Below are positions 1 through 5,626 of a stretch of 5,626 nt of DNA, piece by piece. Each line of letters begins with the position of its first letter. Positions within the stretch are counted from its first letter, which is position 1. The notes beneath the pieces are model-generated. The model was not told the origin of the DNA and made no database searches. It was given only the letters and a program-made list of their open reading frames with translations. This DNA comes from Cyanobacteria bacterium UBA8156 (GTDB lineage: Bacteria > Cyanobacteriota > Cyanobacteriia > Pseudanabaenales > Pseudanabaenaceae). A program made the position numbers and the translations under genes. The stretch lies in the NCBI GenBank assembly GCA_003456125.1, contig DMPD01000296.1:1-5626 (forward strand), given 5' to 3'.

Positions 1-59
1 TCTATCCGAAACGACTATACATCGGGCTCGCCAAATTCGGAAATGACCCAAGCGCGCAT
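1..59 (-). pseudogene. Apparent start of zinc-type alcohol dehydrogenase/quinone oxidoreductase-family gene, interrupted by TAG
   Basis: Eight bases after the TAG of the GH-like gene an ATG (59-57) opens MRAWVISEFGEPDV, which closely matches the N-terminus of medium-chain dehydrogenase/reductase proteins (pattern 'M+A.VI.EFG.P.V...'). The next codon is TAG (17-15), then the frame reads S-F-R-I to the window edge. In the family the valine is normally followed directly by residues like FRIE or LRVE, so two extra codons, including the stop, seem to be inserted. Spacing fits the operon pattern. Possibilities are a true pseudogene, a sequence error, or a chance 14-residue match. Only 59 bases are visible, so both the family and the broken state are tentative. 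Confidence 0.4.
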
Positions 60-67
60 GGGGCGGT

Positions 68-1501
68 CTAGAGTTGACAACTGCGGCGGGCGCGATCGTC
101 TGCGCCCTCTAGCCAAGCATACACAAAATGGCTGACGCAATCCAGGTTGGGAAAGGACTGGTACACGTCGTACAGCTGGGTTTCGAGGGAGGGGCGATCG
201 CCCGGTTGTTGGCCCCAGCTTCCGGCCAAGACCGGGCACACCCGCAGGTTTTTGGGAGCCCGGGCCAAGGTGCGTCCAATCTCGGCCCGCAAACAGCCGG
301 TGCCCTGGCAGTTGGTGTAGGCCATGGGGGCCCATTCTTGCACTTGCCGAAATTCCGGCCAGGGTTGCAGTCGCGGATCCACGCGGTTCCCCGCTCGCCG
401 ATCGCCCCACGGGAAAAAAACCGCGCTGATGGGAATGTTTTGGGCCCGGGCCGGCGCACTGATGGCGGTCAGAAAATCCACAATGCCTTGGCGGGCATGG
501 GCGATCGCCAGGTTCCAGAGTTGATCGGTGAGGGCGACGCGATCGCGAAACCGGATGGGTTGGCTTTGCCCCGGTAACCGCCAGAGGGGAGTCCCCCTCG
601 GGATGGGTAGGGAGGGGGTTTGCCCGGTGGCCAAAAAGCGGTACAGGACTTCGGCACCAAGGTCGGTGGTGCGTTGTTGCAGGGCTTGGTAGGAAGCGGC
701 CCCGTAAATGGGCATGTCCCGCACGTCGGTGATCCAGGGATCGGTGCGGTTGGGGTACCGAATGTAGTCAATGGCGAGACCGTCGGGCCGCCGTTGGGCG
801 ATCGCCGCCACCAGGGTCTGCAAATCGGCCCGAACCTGGGGATGGTAGGGATCGACAAACCCTTGCTGGGATTGCAATACCTCCGGCAACGCCCGCACAT
901 CCCGCAGGCTGGTTTCGTTGTAGCCGTTGCGCACAGCCGTGTCTTGGCGATCGGCGCGGCGAATGTATTGGGGCCCGGTATTGTTGGCAAAAATCCAGGC
1001 ATGGACAGCCAAACCCCGTTGTTTGCCCAAAACCAAGCTGCGGGTGAGCAAATCGCCGTGGGGGGCGGCCGTCCCGACCACCGATGGCCAAACCGTGGGG
1101 TTTTGGCGCTCTGGCAACAACACTTGTCCGTTGTAAAACACGTTCAGATACACCCGGTTGTAGCCGTAGTTGACAATCCGATCCAAAACGGCTTCCAGAG
1201 CGCCGGGCCGCAAATCGCAGGGATACACCCGCAACCAGATGCCCAACGTGCGCGGCCACTGCCGTTCGCGGCACTGGGCCAAAGCGGTGGCGTGGCGGTT
1301 GATCCATTGCCGGTATTCTTGCTCCCGTTGCGGCAGGTCGGGATGATTTTGGCTCAGGGCGATGGCATAGGCTTGCCGGGCATTCTCTTTGCTGGCGATT
1401 TCGAGGGGCGATACCCGACAGGGAAATCCTAGGGCTGGACGGGCCCCCAAAACGGCGATCGCGCTCCACCCGATTGCCTGCCAAATTTTGATTGGCTTCA
1501 C
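68..1501 (-). CDS. Exported GH10-like (GHL10/DUF187-type) glycoside hydrolase-fold protein
   Basis: A GTG start gives 477 residues. The first 25 (MKPIKIWQAIGWSAIAVLGA, then RPALG) form a signal peptide with a plausible cut after A-L-G; C28 is not in a lipobox. The mature part begins with a helical region (about 35-80), then a TIM-barrel-like domain from RTLGIWLRV (84-92) to the end. Typical pieces are GYNRVYLNVFYNG (113-125), GLAVHAWIFANN (163-174), DGLAIDYIRYP (240-250) with candidate catalytic D245, and EWAPMAY (389-395). These fit the bacterial 'family 10-like glycosylhydrolase' group (Pfam PF02638 / PF13200 type), whose substrates are mostly unknown; peptidoglycan or exopolysaccharide is possible given the mltG neighbour. 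Eight cysteines (28, 77, 95, 398, 403, 422, 455, 475) suit disulfides in the periplasm. A TTG at 1531 is in frame, but the GTG has a GGAG site and a GTGA overlap with the upstream stop. Fold fairly sure, substrate unknown. Confidence 0.82.
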   Translation of the reverse strand: MKPIKIWQAIGWSAIAVLGARPALGFPCRVSPLEIASKENARQAYAIALSQNHPDLPQREQEYRQWINRHATALAQCRERQWPRTLGIWLRVYPCDLRPGALEAVLDRIVNYGYNRVYLNVFYNGQVLLPERQNPTVWPSVVGTAAPHGDLLTRSLVLGKQRGLAVHAWIFANNTGPQYIRRADRQDTAVRNGYNETSLRDVRALPEVLQSQQGFVDPYHPQVRADLQTLVAAIAQRRPDGLAIDYIRYPNRTDPWITDVRDMPIYGAASYQALQQRTTDLGAEVLYRFLATGQTPSLPIPRGTPLWRLPGQSQPIRFRDRVALTDQLWNLAIAHARQGIVDFLTAISAPARAQNIPISAVFFPWGDRRAGNRVDPRLQPWPEFRQVQEWAPMAYTNCQGTGCLRAEIGRTLARAPKNLRVCPVLAGSWGQQPGDRPSLETQLYDVYQSFPNLDCVSHFVYAWLEGADDRARRSCQL

Positions 1502-2022
1502 AGGGAAACTCCGGCTTGACGCGCCACCCAAATTTCCCAGTTGCGCAACACCCGCGATCGCTCACTCCAGCCCCCCGCGATCGCTGCCGGGGGTTGCACC
1601 AAGATGGTGAACAACCCCAAGCGATTGCCGGCCAGAATATCCGTAAACAGGCGATCGCCAATCATGGCGACGGTGGCCGGCGGCAGGGCCATGGTTGCCA
1701 ACACTTCCCGGAGGGTGCGGCGGGAGGGTTTGCCAGCCTGGCTCCGATAGGGCAATTGCAGCGTCCCGGCGATGGTGGCAATCCGTCTTTCGCTGAAGTT
1801 GTTGCTCACCAACCACACCGGATGGCGATTGCGGAGGGGGCTCAGCCAGGCAAGGGTTTCGGCACAGGGCTGCAAGTCGTCAGCCCCCACAATGGTGTTG
1901 TCCACATCCAGAATCGCGCCCTGCAATCCGTAGCGCTCCATAAACTCGGCTTCGAGGCTGCACAGGGGCCCCGGCACCACCACCCGGGGGGTTAACAGTT
2001 CGCGGAGCGGCGGAATGACCAT
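1498..2022 (-). CDS. YqeG family HAD IIIA-type phosphatase
   Basis: The 174-residue protein is a complete small HAD phosphatase of the YqeG type. Motif I is ILDVDNTIV (37-45), with nucleophile D39 and acid/base D41. Motif II is LVSNN (71-75), with S73. Motif III is K98 in AGKPS, and motif IV is MIGDRLFTDIL (120-130), with D123 and D128. The N-terminal stretch before motif I and the overall length fit YqeG proteins. Eukaryotic relatives (yeast Gep4, plant PGPP1) dephosphorylate phosphatidylglycerophosphate, so this may supply phosphatidylglycerol, a key thylakoid lipid; that is inference from homology. No membrane helix is evident, so membrane contact would be peripheral. The ATG overlaps the mltG stop by one base (TGATG) and lacks its own Shine-Dalgarno sequence, so coupled translation is likely. 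The stop overlaps the next start as GTGA. Family assignment is firm. Confidence 0.93.
   Translation of the reverse strand: MVIPPLRELLTPRVVVPGPLCSLEAEFMERYGLQGAILDVDNTIVGADDLQPCAETLAWLSPLRNRHPVWLVSNNFSERRIATIAGTLQLPYRSQAGKPSRRTLREVLATMALPPATVAMIGDRLFTDILAGNRLGLFTILVQPPAAIAGGWSERSRVLRNWEIWVARQAGVSL
1509..1512 (-). promoter_or_regulatory. Shine-Dalgarno GGAG that fixes the GTG start at 1501
   Basis: On the minus strand GGAG lies seven bases before the GTG at 1501, which is ideal spacing. It sits inside the last codons of the YqeG-family gene. It is the only clear ribosome site near any start in this window; the other genes appear to depend on coupling or on SD-independent initiation. It supports GTG 1501 over the in-frame TTG at 1531. 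Confidence 0.65.
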
Positions 2023-3092
2023 CAGTTGCCGTTTTGCAGTTGGGCTTCGACTTGGGCGATCGCCCGTTCGTGTTCCGCCAGGGTGCGACTAAAAATGTGG
2101 CTGCCGTCGTACCGGGCCATAAAGTACAAATACTCGGTGGGTTCGGGATCGGCGGTGGCCGCCAAGCTGGCTTTCCCCGGGGCGGCGATGGGCCCCGGCG
2201 GCAATCCTGCCACCAGATAGGTGTTGTAGGGAGACTCGGTGCGCACTTGGGCCAGGGTGAGGGGCTGCTCTTTGGTCTGCCGGATGCCCAGGGCATATTC
2301 CACCGTCGGATCGGCTTCGAGGCGCATCCCCCGCCGCAACCGCTCGGTAAAGACCCCGGCGATCGTCCGCCGCTCGCTGGCCAATACCGATTCTTTCTCG
2401 ACAATGCTGGCCAAGGTTACCCATTCGTGCAAACTCAAGGGATTGGCGTTGCGCTGCTGGTAGTCCCGGTACAGCGGCAAAGCCACCTCCTCAAACCGCC
2501 GCAACATCGCGTCGATCGCCCGTTCGGGGGTGAGCTCCGTCGGCAATTGGTAGGTATCGGGAAACAGATACCCTTCCAAGCTCGTCAGGTTGGCAGGTAA
2601 CCAGGTGTACCGCCGCCAAATTTGGGGATCCCGGACAGCCGTTTGAAAGGCTTCGTTGCTGAACAAGCCCTGGGTGGCAAAATACTGCCCCGTATCCTGT
2701 AGGTTCCACCCCTCCGGAATGGTGACCCGCACCTCGGCCGCCCGCGACTGCTGCATCGCGGCTACCACTTCCGCCAACGACCAGCCCAACGATAGGTCGT
2801 AGGTGCCGGCCTGCAACACCTTGGGTTGGCCGGCGACGCGGTTTTGCCATTCCAACCACAGCCGTAGGGCCAACGCGGAACGGATCGCCCCCGCCGCTTC
2901 CAGCTCCCGGGCGATCGCCGATAGGGGTGCCCCCGCGGGTACGGCAAACCGAAGGATGGGGGGATCACCGCCCTGGTCGGGATGGGGCGCGGCGCTGACC
3001 TGCAACCACCAAAGGCTGCTGCCCCAACCGAGTCCCAAGGTGCCCAGACCAATGGCGAAAAGACCCCAGCCCTTAGCTTTCTTCGTCCTCAT
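2022..3092 (-). CDS. mltG: Endolytic transglycosylase MltG (YceG-like)
   Basis: MltG is an inner-membrane lytic transglycosylase that cuts nascent peptidoglycan strands endolytically and so limits glycan chain length. From ATG 3092 the protein has 356 residues: a basic N-terminus (MRTKKAK), one membrane segment at about 9-31, a LysM-like region at about 46-110, and the catalytic domain at about 120-350. Hallmarks are LEGYLFPDTY (172-181), LASIVEKE (227-234, holding the catalytic glutamate), GMRLEADPTVEYALG (255-269), SPYNTY (287-292), GLPPGPI (296-302) and YLYF (321-324). All expected motifs are present, so it should be active. The start is uncertain: ATG 3104 and TTG 3110 are in frame upstream, and none has a good Shine-Dalgarno sequence. 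ATG 3092 is preferred because it puts the basic residues right before the membrane helix and gives the shortest overlap (20 nt) with the DUF3727 gene. The stop codon shares one base with the next ATG (TGATG). Confidence 0.95.
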   Translation of the reverse strand: MRTKKAKGWGLFAIGLGTLGLGWGSSLWWLQVSAAPHPDQGGDPPILRFAVPAGAPLSAIARELEAAGAIRSALALRLWLEWQNRVAGQPKVLQAGTYDLSLGWSLAEVVAAMQQSRAAEVRVTIPEGWNLQDTGQYFATQGLFSNEAFQTAVRDPQIWRRYTWLPANLTSLEGYLFPDTYQLPTELTPERAIDAMLRRFEEVALPLYRDYQQRNANPLSLHEWVTLASIVEKESVLASERRTIAGVFTERLRRGMRLEADPTVEYALGIRQTKEQPLTLAQVRTESPYNTYLVAGLPPGPIAAPGKASLAATADPEPTEYLYFMARYDGSHIFSRTLAEHERAIAQVEAQLQNGN

Positions 3093-3633
3093 CCCCAAGC
3101 TCATCGGCAAAATACTCGGCGAAATGTTCCTCTAGCAAAGGCTGCAGTGCGGCGATCGCTTCCTCGTCCAGCAAGTGTACTTCACCTCCCGCCGTCCGCT
3201 TGGCGAAAAAGGGCAGCGGATCCAATTCCAAGAAGACGGAATATCCCCGCTCCGCAAAATAAAATTTGGCAATTTCCAAAAAGTCTTCGGTCTCGTCTTC
3301 GCCCTCGACATCGATCTGCACGATGTCGTCTTCGTCGATCTCTTCCGGCAGTTCCCCGGCCACGGTGAGGGTGTAGGCACTGTCCTGCAAGGTGAGGTCT
3401 TTTTCGGCCAAAACGGCCTTGGCGGTTTCGTAAATGTCCGCCAGCTCGGTGTCTTCGATTTCCACCAAGGTGCTCTCCTCCTCGGTTTCGCTCTCCCAAG
3501 CAAAAACCCGCACCGGGTGATCCACCGGATGCAACAACAAATACTCGATACCGTCGATCGCCGCACTCCGCTCGATCTCGCAGACCAAGGTGCGCCCCGT
3601 TTCGTCTTTTAAGGTCACTGCCGATGGATTCAT
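3073..3633 (-). CDS. DUF3727 family acidic protein with DUF1292-like N-terminus
   Basis: This 186-residue soluble protein has no signal peptide or membrane segment. It is strongly acidic: I count 53 Asp/Glu against 10 Lys/Arg, and the tail is DELGDEDEES. Residues about 5-45 (VTLKDETGRTLVCEI at 6-20, then YLLLHPVD at 31-38) have the 'TL.DE.G....E....G..Y.LL.P' pattern of DUF1292 (YrzB) proteins. Residues about 55-170 fit the DUF3727 region found in cyanobacteria and plastid-bearing organisms. No catalytic motif is visible and the biochemical function is unknown. The ATG at 3633 is chosen because the upstream ATG in the gap lies in another frame. Its 3' end overlaps the 5' end of mltG, and it sits between ruvX and mltG as yrzB does in Bacillus, so a role linked to either neighbour is a fair inference. 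Family call is likely; function unassigned. Confidence 0.88.
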   Translation of the reverse strand: MNPSAVTLKDETGRTLVCEIERSAAIDGIEYLLLHPVDHPVRVFAWESETEEESTLVEIEDTELADIYETAKAVLAEKDLTLQDSAYTLTVAGELPEEIDEDDIVQIDVEGEDETEDFLEIAKFYFAERGYSVFLELDPLPFFAKRTAGGEVHLLDEEAIAALQPLLEEHFAEYFADELGDEDEES

Positions 3634-3660
3634 GATGCTGATGGCTTGCGATGCCCTGCA

Positions 3661-4095
3661 TTATGACAGGTTTGGCCACCCCAAGGCCCGCTGTCGATCC
3701 AACCATTGCTGCAACAAAATGGCGGCGGCGACCCGGTCGATGTCGGCCTTGGCGTAGCGCCGCTGCTGCCCCCGCAGTTGCTCTTCGGCGGCGATCGAGG
3801 TCAAGCGCTCGTCGGTGTAGGCCAAGCCCACCCCCAAATGGGCGGCGGCCCCCTGGGCAAATTTCTCGATCGCCCGCGCCTGGGGGCCCACGCTCCCGTC
3901 CATGTTGTAGGGATACCCCACCACCAGCAAGGTGATGTCCCGCTCCTGCACCAAAGCTTTCAGGGCGGCCATGTCGGCGGACCACGATCGCCGTTCGAGG
4001 GTGGTGATGCCAAAGGCAATCAACCCGCTGCGATCGCACCCGGCAATCCCAATCCGCTTTTTCCCGACATCCAGCCCCAATACCCCAAGGTGCAT
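3661..4095 (-). CDS. ruvX: RuvX/YqgF family protein, pre-16S rRNA nuclease / Holliday junction resolvase-like
   Basis: The 144-residue product has the usual family length and an RNase H-like fold signature. The opening strand GLDVGKKRIGIA (7-18) carries acidic D9. VVGYPYNMDGS (58-68) matches the family's 'VVG.P.NMDG' loop. TDERLTS (94-100) holds the second acidic pair, D95/E96, and D120 before AAAILLQQWLD is the likely third. YqgF in E. coli is needed for maturing the 5' end of 16S rRNA, while some homologues act on Holliday junctions; the sequence cannot separate these roles, though the near-universal distribution favours rRNA processing in the cytoplasm. The ATG lies four bases after the TAG of the U32 gene with no clear Shine-Dalgarno sequence, which suggests translational coupling. 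No upstream start fits in this frame without entering the U32 gene. It ends in TAA, 27 bases before the DUF3727 gene. Confidence 0.95.
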   Translation of the reverse strand: MHLGVLGLDVGKKRIGIAGCDRSGLIAFGITTLERRSWSADMAALKALVQERDITLLVVGYPYNMDGSVGPQARAIEKFAQGAAAHLGVGLAYTDERLTSIAAEEQLRGQQRRYAKADIDRVAAAILLQQWLDRQRALGWPNLS

Positions 4096-4099
4096 GGGT

Positions 4100-5626
4100 C
4101 TACCCGTGCCGCAAACTGCCCCGCGTCACCCCCAGTTGGTTGGTGATTTGCAAGGATTGCCAGACCCGTTTACCGGGGATTTCCCCCGCCAACAATTTTT
4201 GGTACAGGGCGATGGTTTGGGTGGCCGCGGCTTCGTCTTCGCCCAGCAGTTCTATCCGAAATTGCCGCGCACCGGCCCGGAGCAAAGGGGCGATCGCCTC
4301 GGCACCGGTCTGGGCGGTGCCGTTGTACAAGGTGTTGCGGCAACCGGCATCGGCGTGCAAAAGGTGCTCCACCCCCGCCCGATCCCGCAGTTTCACGGTG
4401 TGCTGTTCACAGGGCCGCCCGCAGTTGGTGAAGTCGGTGCCCTCGGACAAAAAGGCGCAAAATACACAGTGCTCCATGTGAAACAAGGGAATGTGCTGAT
4501 GCAAGGTGATTTCCAACCGGGGGGCACTGTAGCGCAACAGAGCGGTCAGTTGGGCGAGGTTCAAGTCGTAGGAGGCGGTGAGGTATTGCAGGCGATAGGT
4601 TTCCTGCAAATACGCCGCGCTGAGGGGGTTGGCCACGTTGAAGGAGAAATCGGCAATGAGGGGACTGCCGGCCAACACTTCGAGGTGATCCGGATTGCGC
4701 ACCAAATACCCGTCGGGGGCGGCCCGCTGCACTTGCTGCAATATCCAATTTTCGTCGGGTTTGGCGATGCGAGGCGGTGCCAACCAAATGCTTTGCCCGG
4801 GGGCGGCTTGGGCACGAAATTGGGCAACGGCTTCTCGATACCGTCGTGGGTCTTCGTATTCGACATAAATGCGGCCGATACCATGGGCGATCGCCGCCGC
4901 CAGTTGCGCCTCGCGGCGCACCAATACCGATAATTCCGGCGGTTCTGGGTTTGGGGGGGTGGGCAACAAATCTGGATGGGTGCCGGGGCCGAGGTGCCAG
5001 CGGGGGGGCTGTTGGCGTTGGGCCAGCAGGCGATCGCTCCACTCCCGCCGCAACCGGTTCAGTTCCTTGAGGGGCAAAATGACGTCCCCCACCAACCGGT
5101 TTTCCAGATGCGCCAAAGCAAAGACGGTGTTCCCCAGTCGCCCCAGTTGCTGTTGCAAGGTTTCGGTGGTGAGGGGCTGATGGTGGGCGATCGCCAAGTT
5201 CATCGCCGATTGCACCTGCACAATGTGACCGCGATCGTCCTGAACGGTGACCGTGAGGGGGGTGTCCGCTTCCCCCGCAACCGTGAGGGTAAGGGGTACC
5301 CGTTGGTTCACCTGGGCATAGGATTGGCGGGCCTGCTTGGCCCAGACCGGATCGCTGGTCTTCCACAGGCGATCGCCCGGTTGCACCCGTCCCCACGGAA
5401 TGCCCCCCGCCCCAAACTGCAAATGGGTTTGATTTCCTCGGGCCGTCACCCGGTAGATGCGCCCCCCCTCTTCCCGTTCCTGGGGTTGACCCCGATCGAA
5501 CACAATCCCATCCCCCGCCTGCACCGGTGCGGCCAACTGCACCCAAACCCCGTTGTCTGCGATCGCCTGCACGGTGCCCAAATACACCCCCCGTTTCCGC
5601 CCGCAGCGCCCGTCCACCAATTCCTG
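4100..5626 (-). CDS. U32-family peptidase/hydroxylase-like protein, C-terminal part (5' end outside window)
   Basis: The frame is open to the window edge, so the N-terminal part, with the classical U32 signature, lies beyond 5626. Counting the first visible codon as residue 1, 508 residues are seen. Residues about 1-90 form a beta-rich segment (RGVYLGTV at 12-19). Residues about 95-205 resemble the U32 'collagenase'/DUF3656 region. Residues about 230-490 look like a second U32-type barrel (DFSFNVANP at 326-334, TASYDLN at 350-356). That barrel carries a cysteine set at C387, C390, C402, C406 and C429. Characterised relatives act in RNA hydroxylation (RlhA, TrhP) or in O2-independent ubiquinone hydroxylation (UbiU/UbiV, iron-sulfur proteins), so 'peptidase' may be a misnomer; the substrate here is unknown. 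Long tandem versions are usual in cyanobacteria. The gene ends in TAG four bases before ruvX. Family assignment is firm, function is not. Confidence 0.9.
   Translation of the reverse strand, partial: QELVDGRCGRKRGVYLGTVQAIADNGVWVQLAAPVQAGDGIVFDRGQPQEREEGGRIYRVTARGNQTHLQFGAGGIPWGRVQPGDRLWKTSDPVWAKQARQSYAQVNQRVPLTLTVAGEADTPLTVTVQDDRGHIVQVQSAMNLAIAHHQPLTTETLQQQLGRLGNTVFALAHLENRLVGDVILPLKELNRLRREWSDRLLAQRQQPPRWHLGPGTHPDLLPTPPNPEPPELSVLVRREAQLAAAIAHGIGRIYVEYEDPRRYREAVAQFRAQAAPGQSIWLAPPRIAKPDENWILQQVQRAAPDGYLVRNPDHLEVLAGSPLIADFSFNVANPLSAAYLQETYRLQYLTASYDLNLAQLTALLRYSAPRLEITLHQHIPLFHMEHCVFCAFLSEGTDFTNCGRPCEQHTVKLRDRAGVEHLLHADAGCRNTLYNGTAQTGAEAIAPLLRAGARQFRIELLGEDEAAATQTIALYQKLLAGEIPGKRVWQSLQITNQLGVTRGSLRHG

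Larger units (their letters stand above)
194..5566. repeat. HIP1 palindromes (GCGATCGC), 18 dispersed copies
   Basis: Perfect GCGATCGC octamers start at 194, 501, 539, 798, 1455, 1554, 1577, 1651, 2056, 2911, 3152, 4030, 4290, 4887, 5030, 5187, 5369 and 5559. All lie inside coding sequence and commonly read as Ala-Ile-Ala or in other frames. HIP1 is a known highly iterated palindrome of many cyanobacterial genomes, linked to Dam-like and GATCGC methylation. Here it mainly identifies the phylum. Copies are missing from 806-1454, 2064-2910 and 3160-4029. Confidence 0.95.

Noticed and set aside
73..78. TTGACA on the plus strand, like a -35 box
   Set aside because: No -10 element at the right spacing and no plus-strand gene follows; it lies within the end of the GH-like gene.
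1415..1425. Possible lipoprotein cysteine (C28) in the GH-like protein
   Set aside because: The residues before it are G-F-P, which do not fit a lipobox; signal peptidase I cleavage after ALG is more likely.
620..1432. Plus-strand open frame of 270 codons opposite the GH-like gene
   Set aside because: Its composition is that of an antisense shadow, it has no ribosome site, and the minus-strand protein has domain motifs and a signal peptide.
3404..3420. Short inverted repeat GGCC-AAAAC-GGCC
   Set aside because: The stem is only four bases, it lies inside the DUF3727 gene, and no T-run follows on the transcribed strand, so it is not a terminator.
264..4091. Octamer CCAAGGTG/CACCTTGG seen about five times
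   Set aside because: Most copies encode Thr-Leu as ACC-TTG in genes, so codon preference explains them; positions show no pattern.
4251..4261. Eleven-base match to positions 1-11 (TCTATCCGAAA)
   Set aside because: Both copies read as Phe-Arg-Ile on the minus strand, and several 11-base repeats are expected by chance in 5.6 kb.
3932..4933. Long plus-strand open frame (333 codons) opposite the U32 and ruvX genes
   Set aside because: It is the antisense shadow of clearly homologous genes in GC-rich DNA. Its translation is low-complexity in Gly, Gln and Pro and shows no recognisable family.
4407..5546. Second minus-strand open frame of 379 codons inside the U32 gene
   Set aside because: It is out of frame with the U32 motifs and rich in Arg, Gly and Pro, as expected of a GC-driven shadow.

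Overview
This window looks like a stretch of chromosome from a GC-rich cyanobacterium. The strongest marker is the palindrome GCGATCGC (HIP1), which occurs 18 times in 5.6 kb where well under one copy is expected by chance. The protein set agrees: a long tandem U32 'peptidase', a DUF3727 protein and a YqeG-type HAD phosphatase are all normal for cyanobacteria. I cannot name the species.

Everything supportable is on the minus strand and reads as one operon that runs off both ends of the window. In the direction of transcription (right to left) it holds: the C-terminal ~508 residues of a U32-family protein (5626-4100), ruvX/yqgF (4095-3661), a DUF3727 protein with a DUF1292-like N-terminus (3633-3073), mltG (3092-2022), a YqeG-family HAD phosphatase (2022-1498), an exported GH10-like glycoside hydrolase-fold protein (1501-68), and an apparent start of a zinc-type alcohol dehydrogenase/quinone oxidoreductase-family gene (59-1). 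That last reading frame hits a TAG after 14 codons. The junctions are +4, +27, -20, -1, -4 and +8 nt, so no gap exceeds 30 bases. There is no room for internal terminators or separate promoters outside coding sequence; the promoter must lie beyond position 5626.

The contents mix RNA maturation or modification (U32, RuvX), envelope work (MltG, the secreted GH-like protein) and probably lipid synthesis (YqeG as a candidate phosphatidylglycerophosphate phosphatase). The segment U32 / RuvX / DUF1292-like / MltG recalls the Bacillus subtilis yrrK-yrzB-yrrL...yrrN-yrrO neighbourhood. This suggests an old, conserved linkage between RNA and cell-wall functions rather than a mobile or defence island. 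I saw no tRNA, rRNA, CRISPR array, insertion sequence or phage gene. The points most worth a second look are the interrupted oxidoreductase start at the left edge, the cross-phylum gene-order match, and the DUF1292-like domain in the acidic DUF3727 protein.
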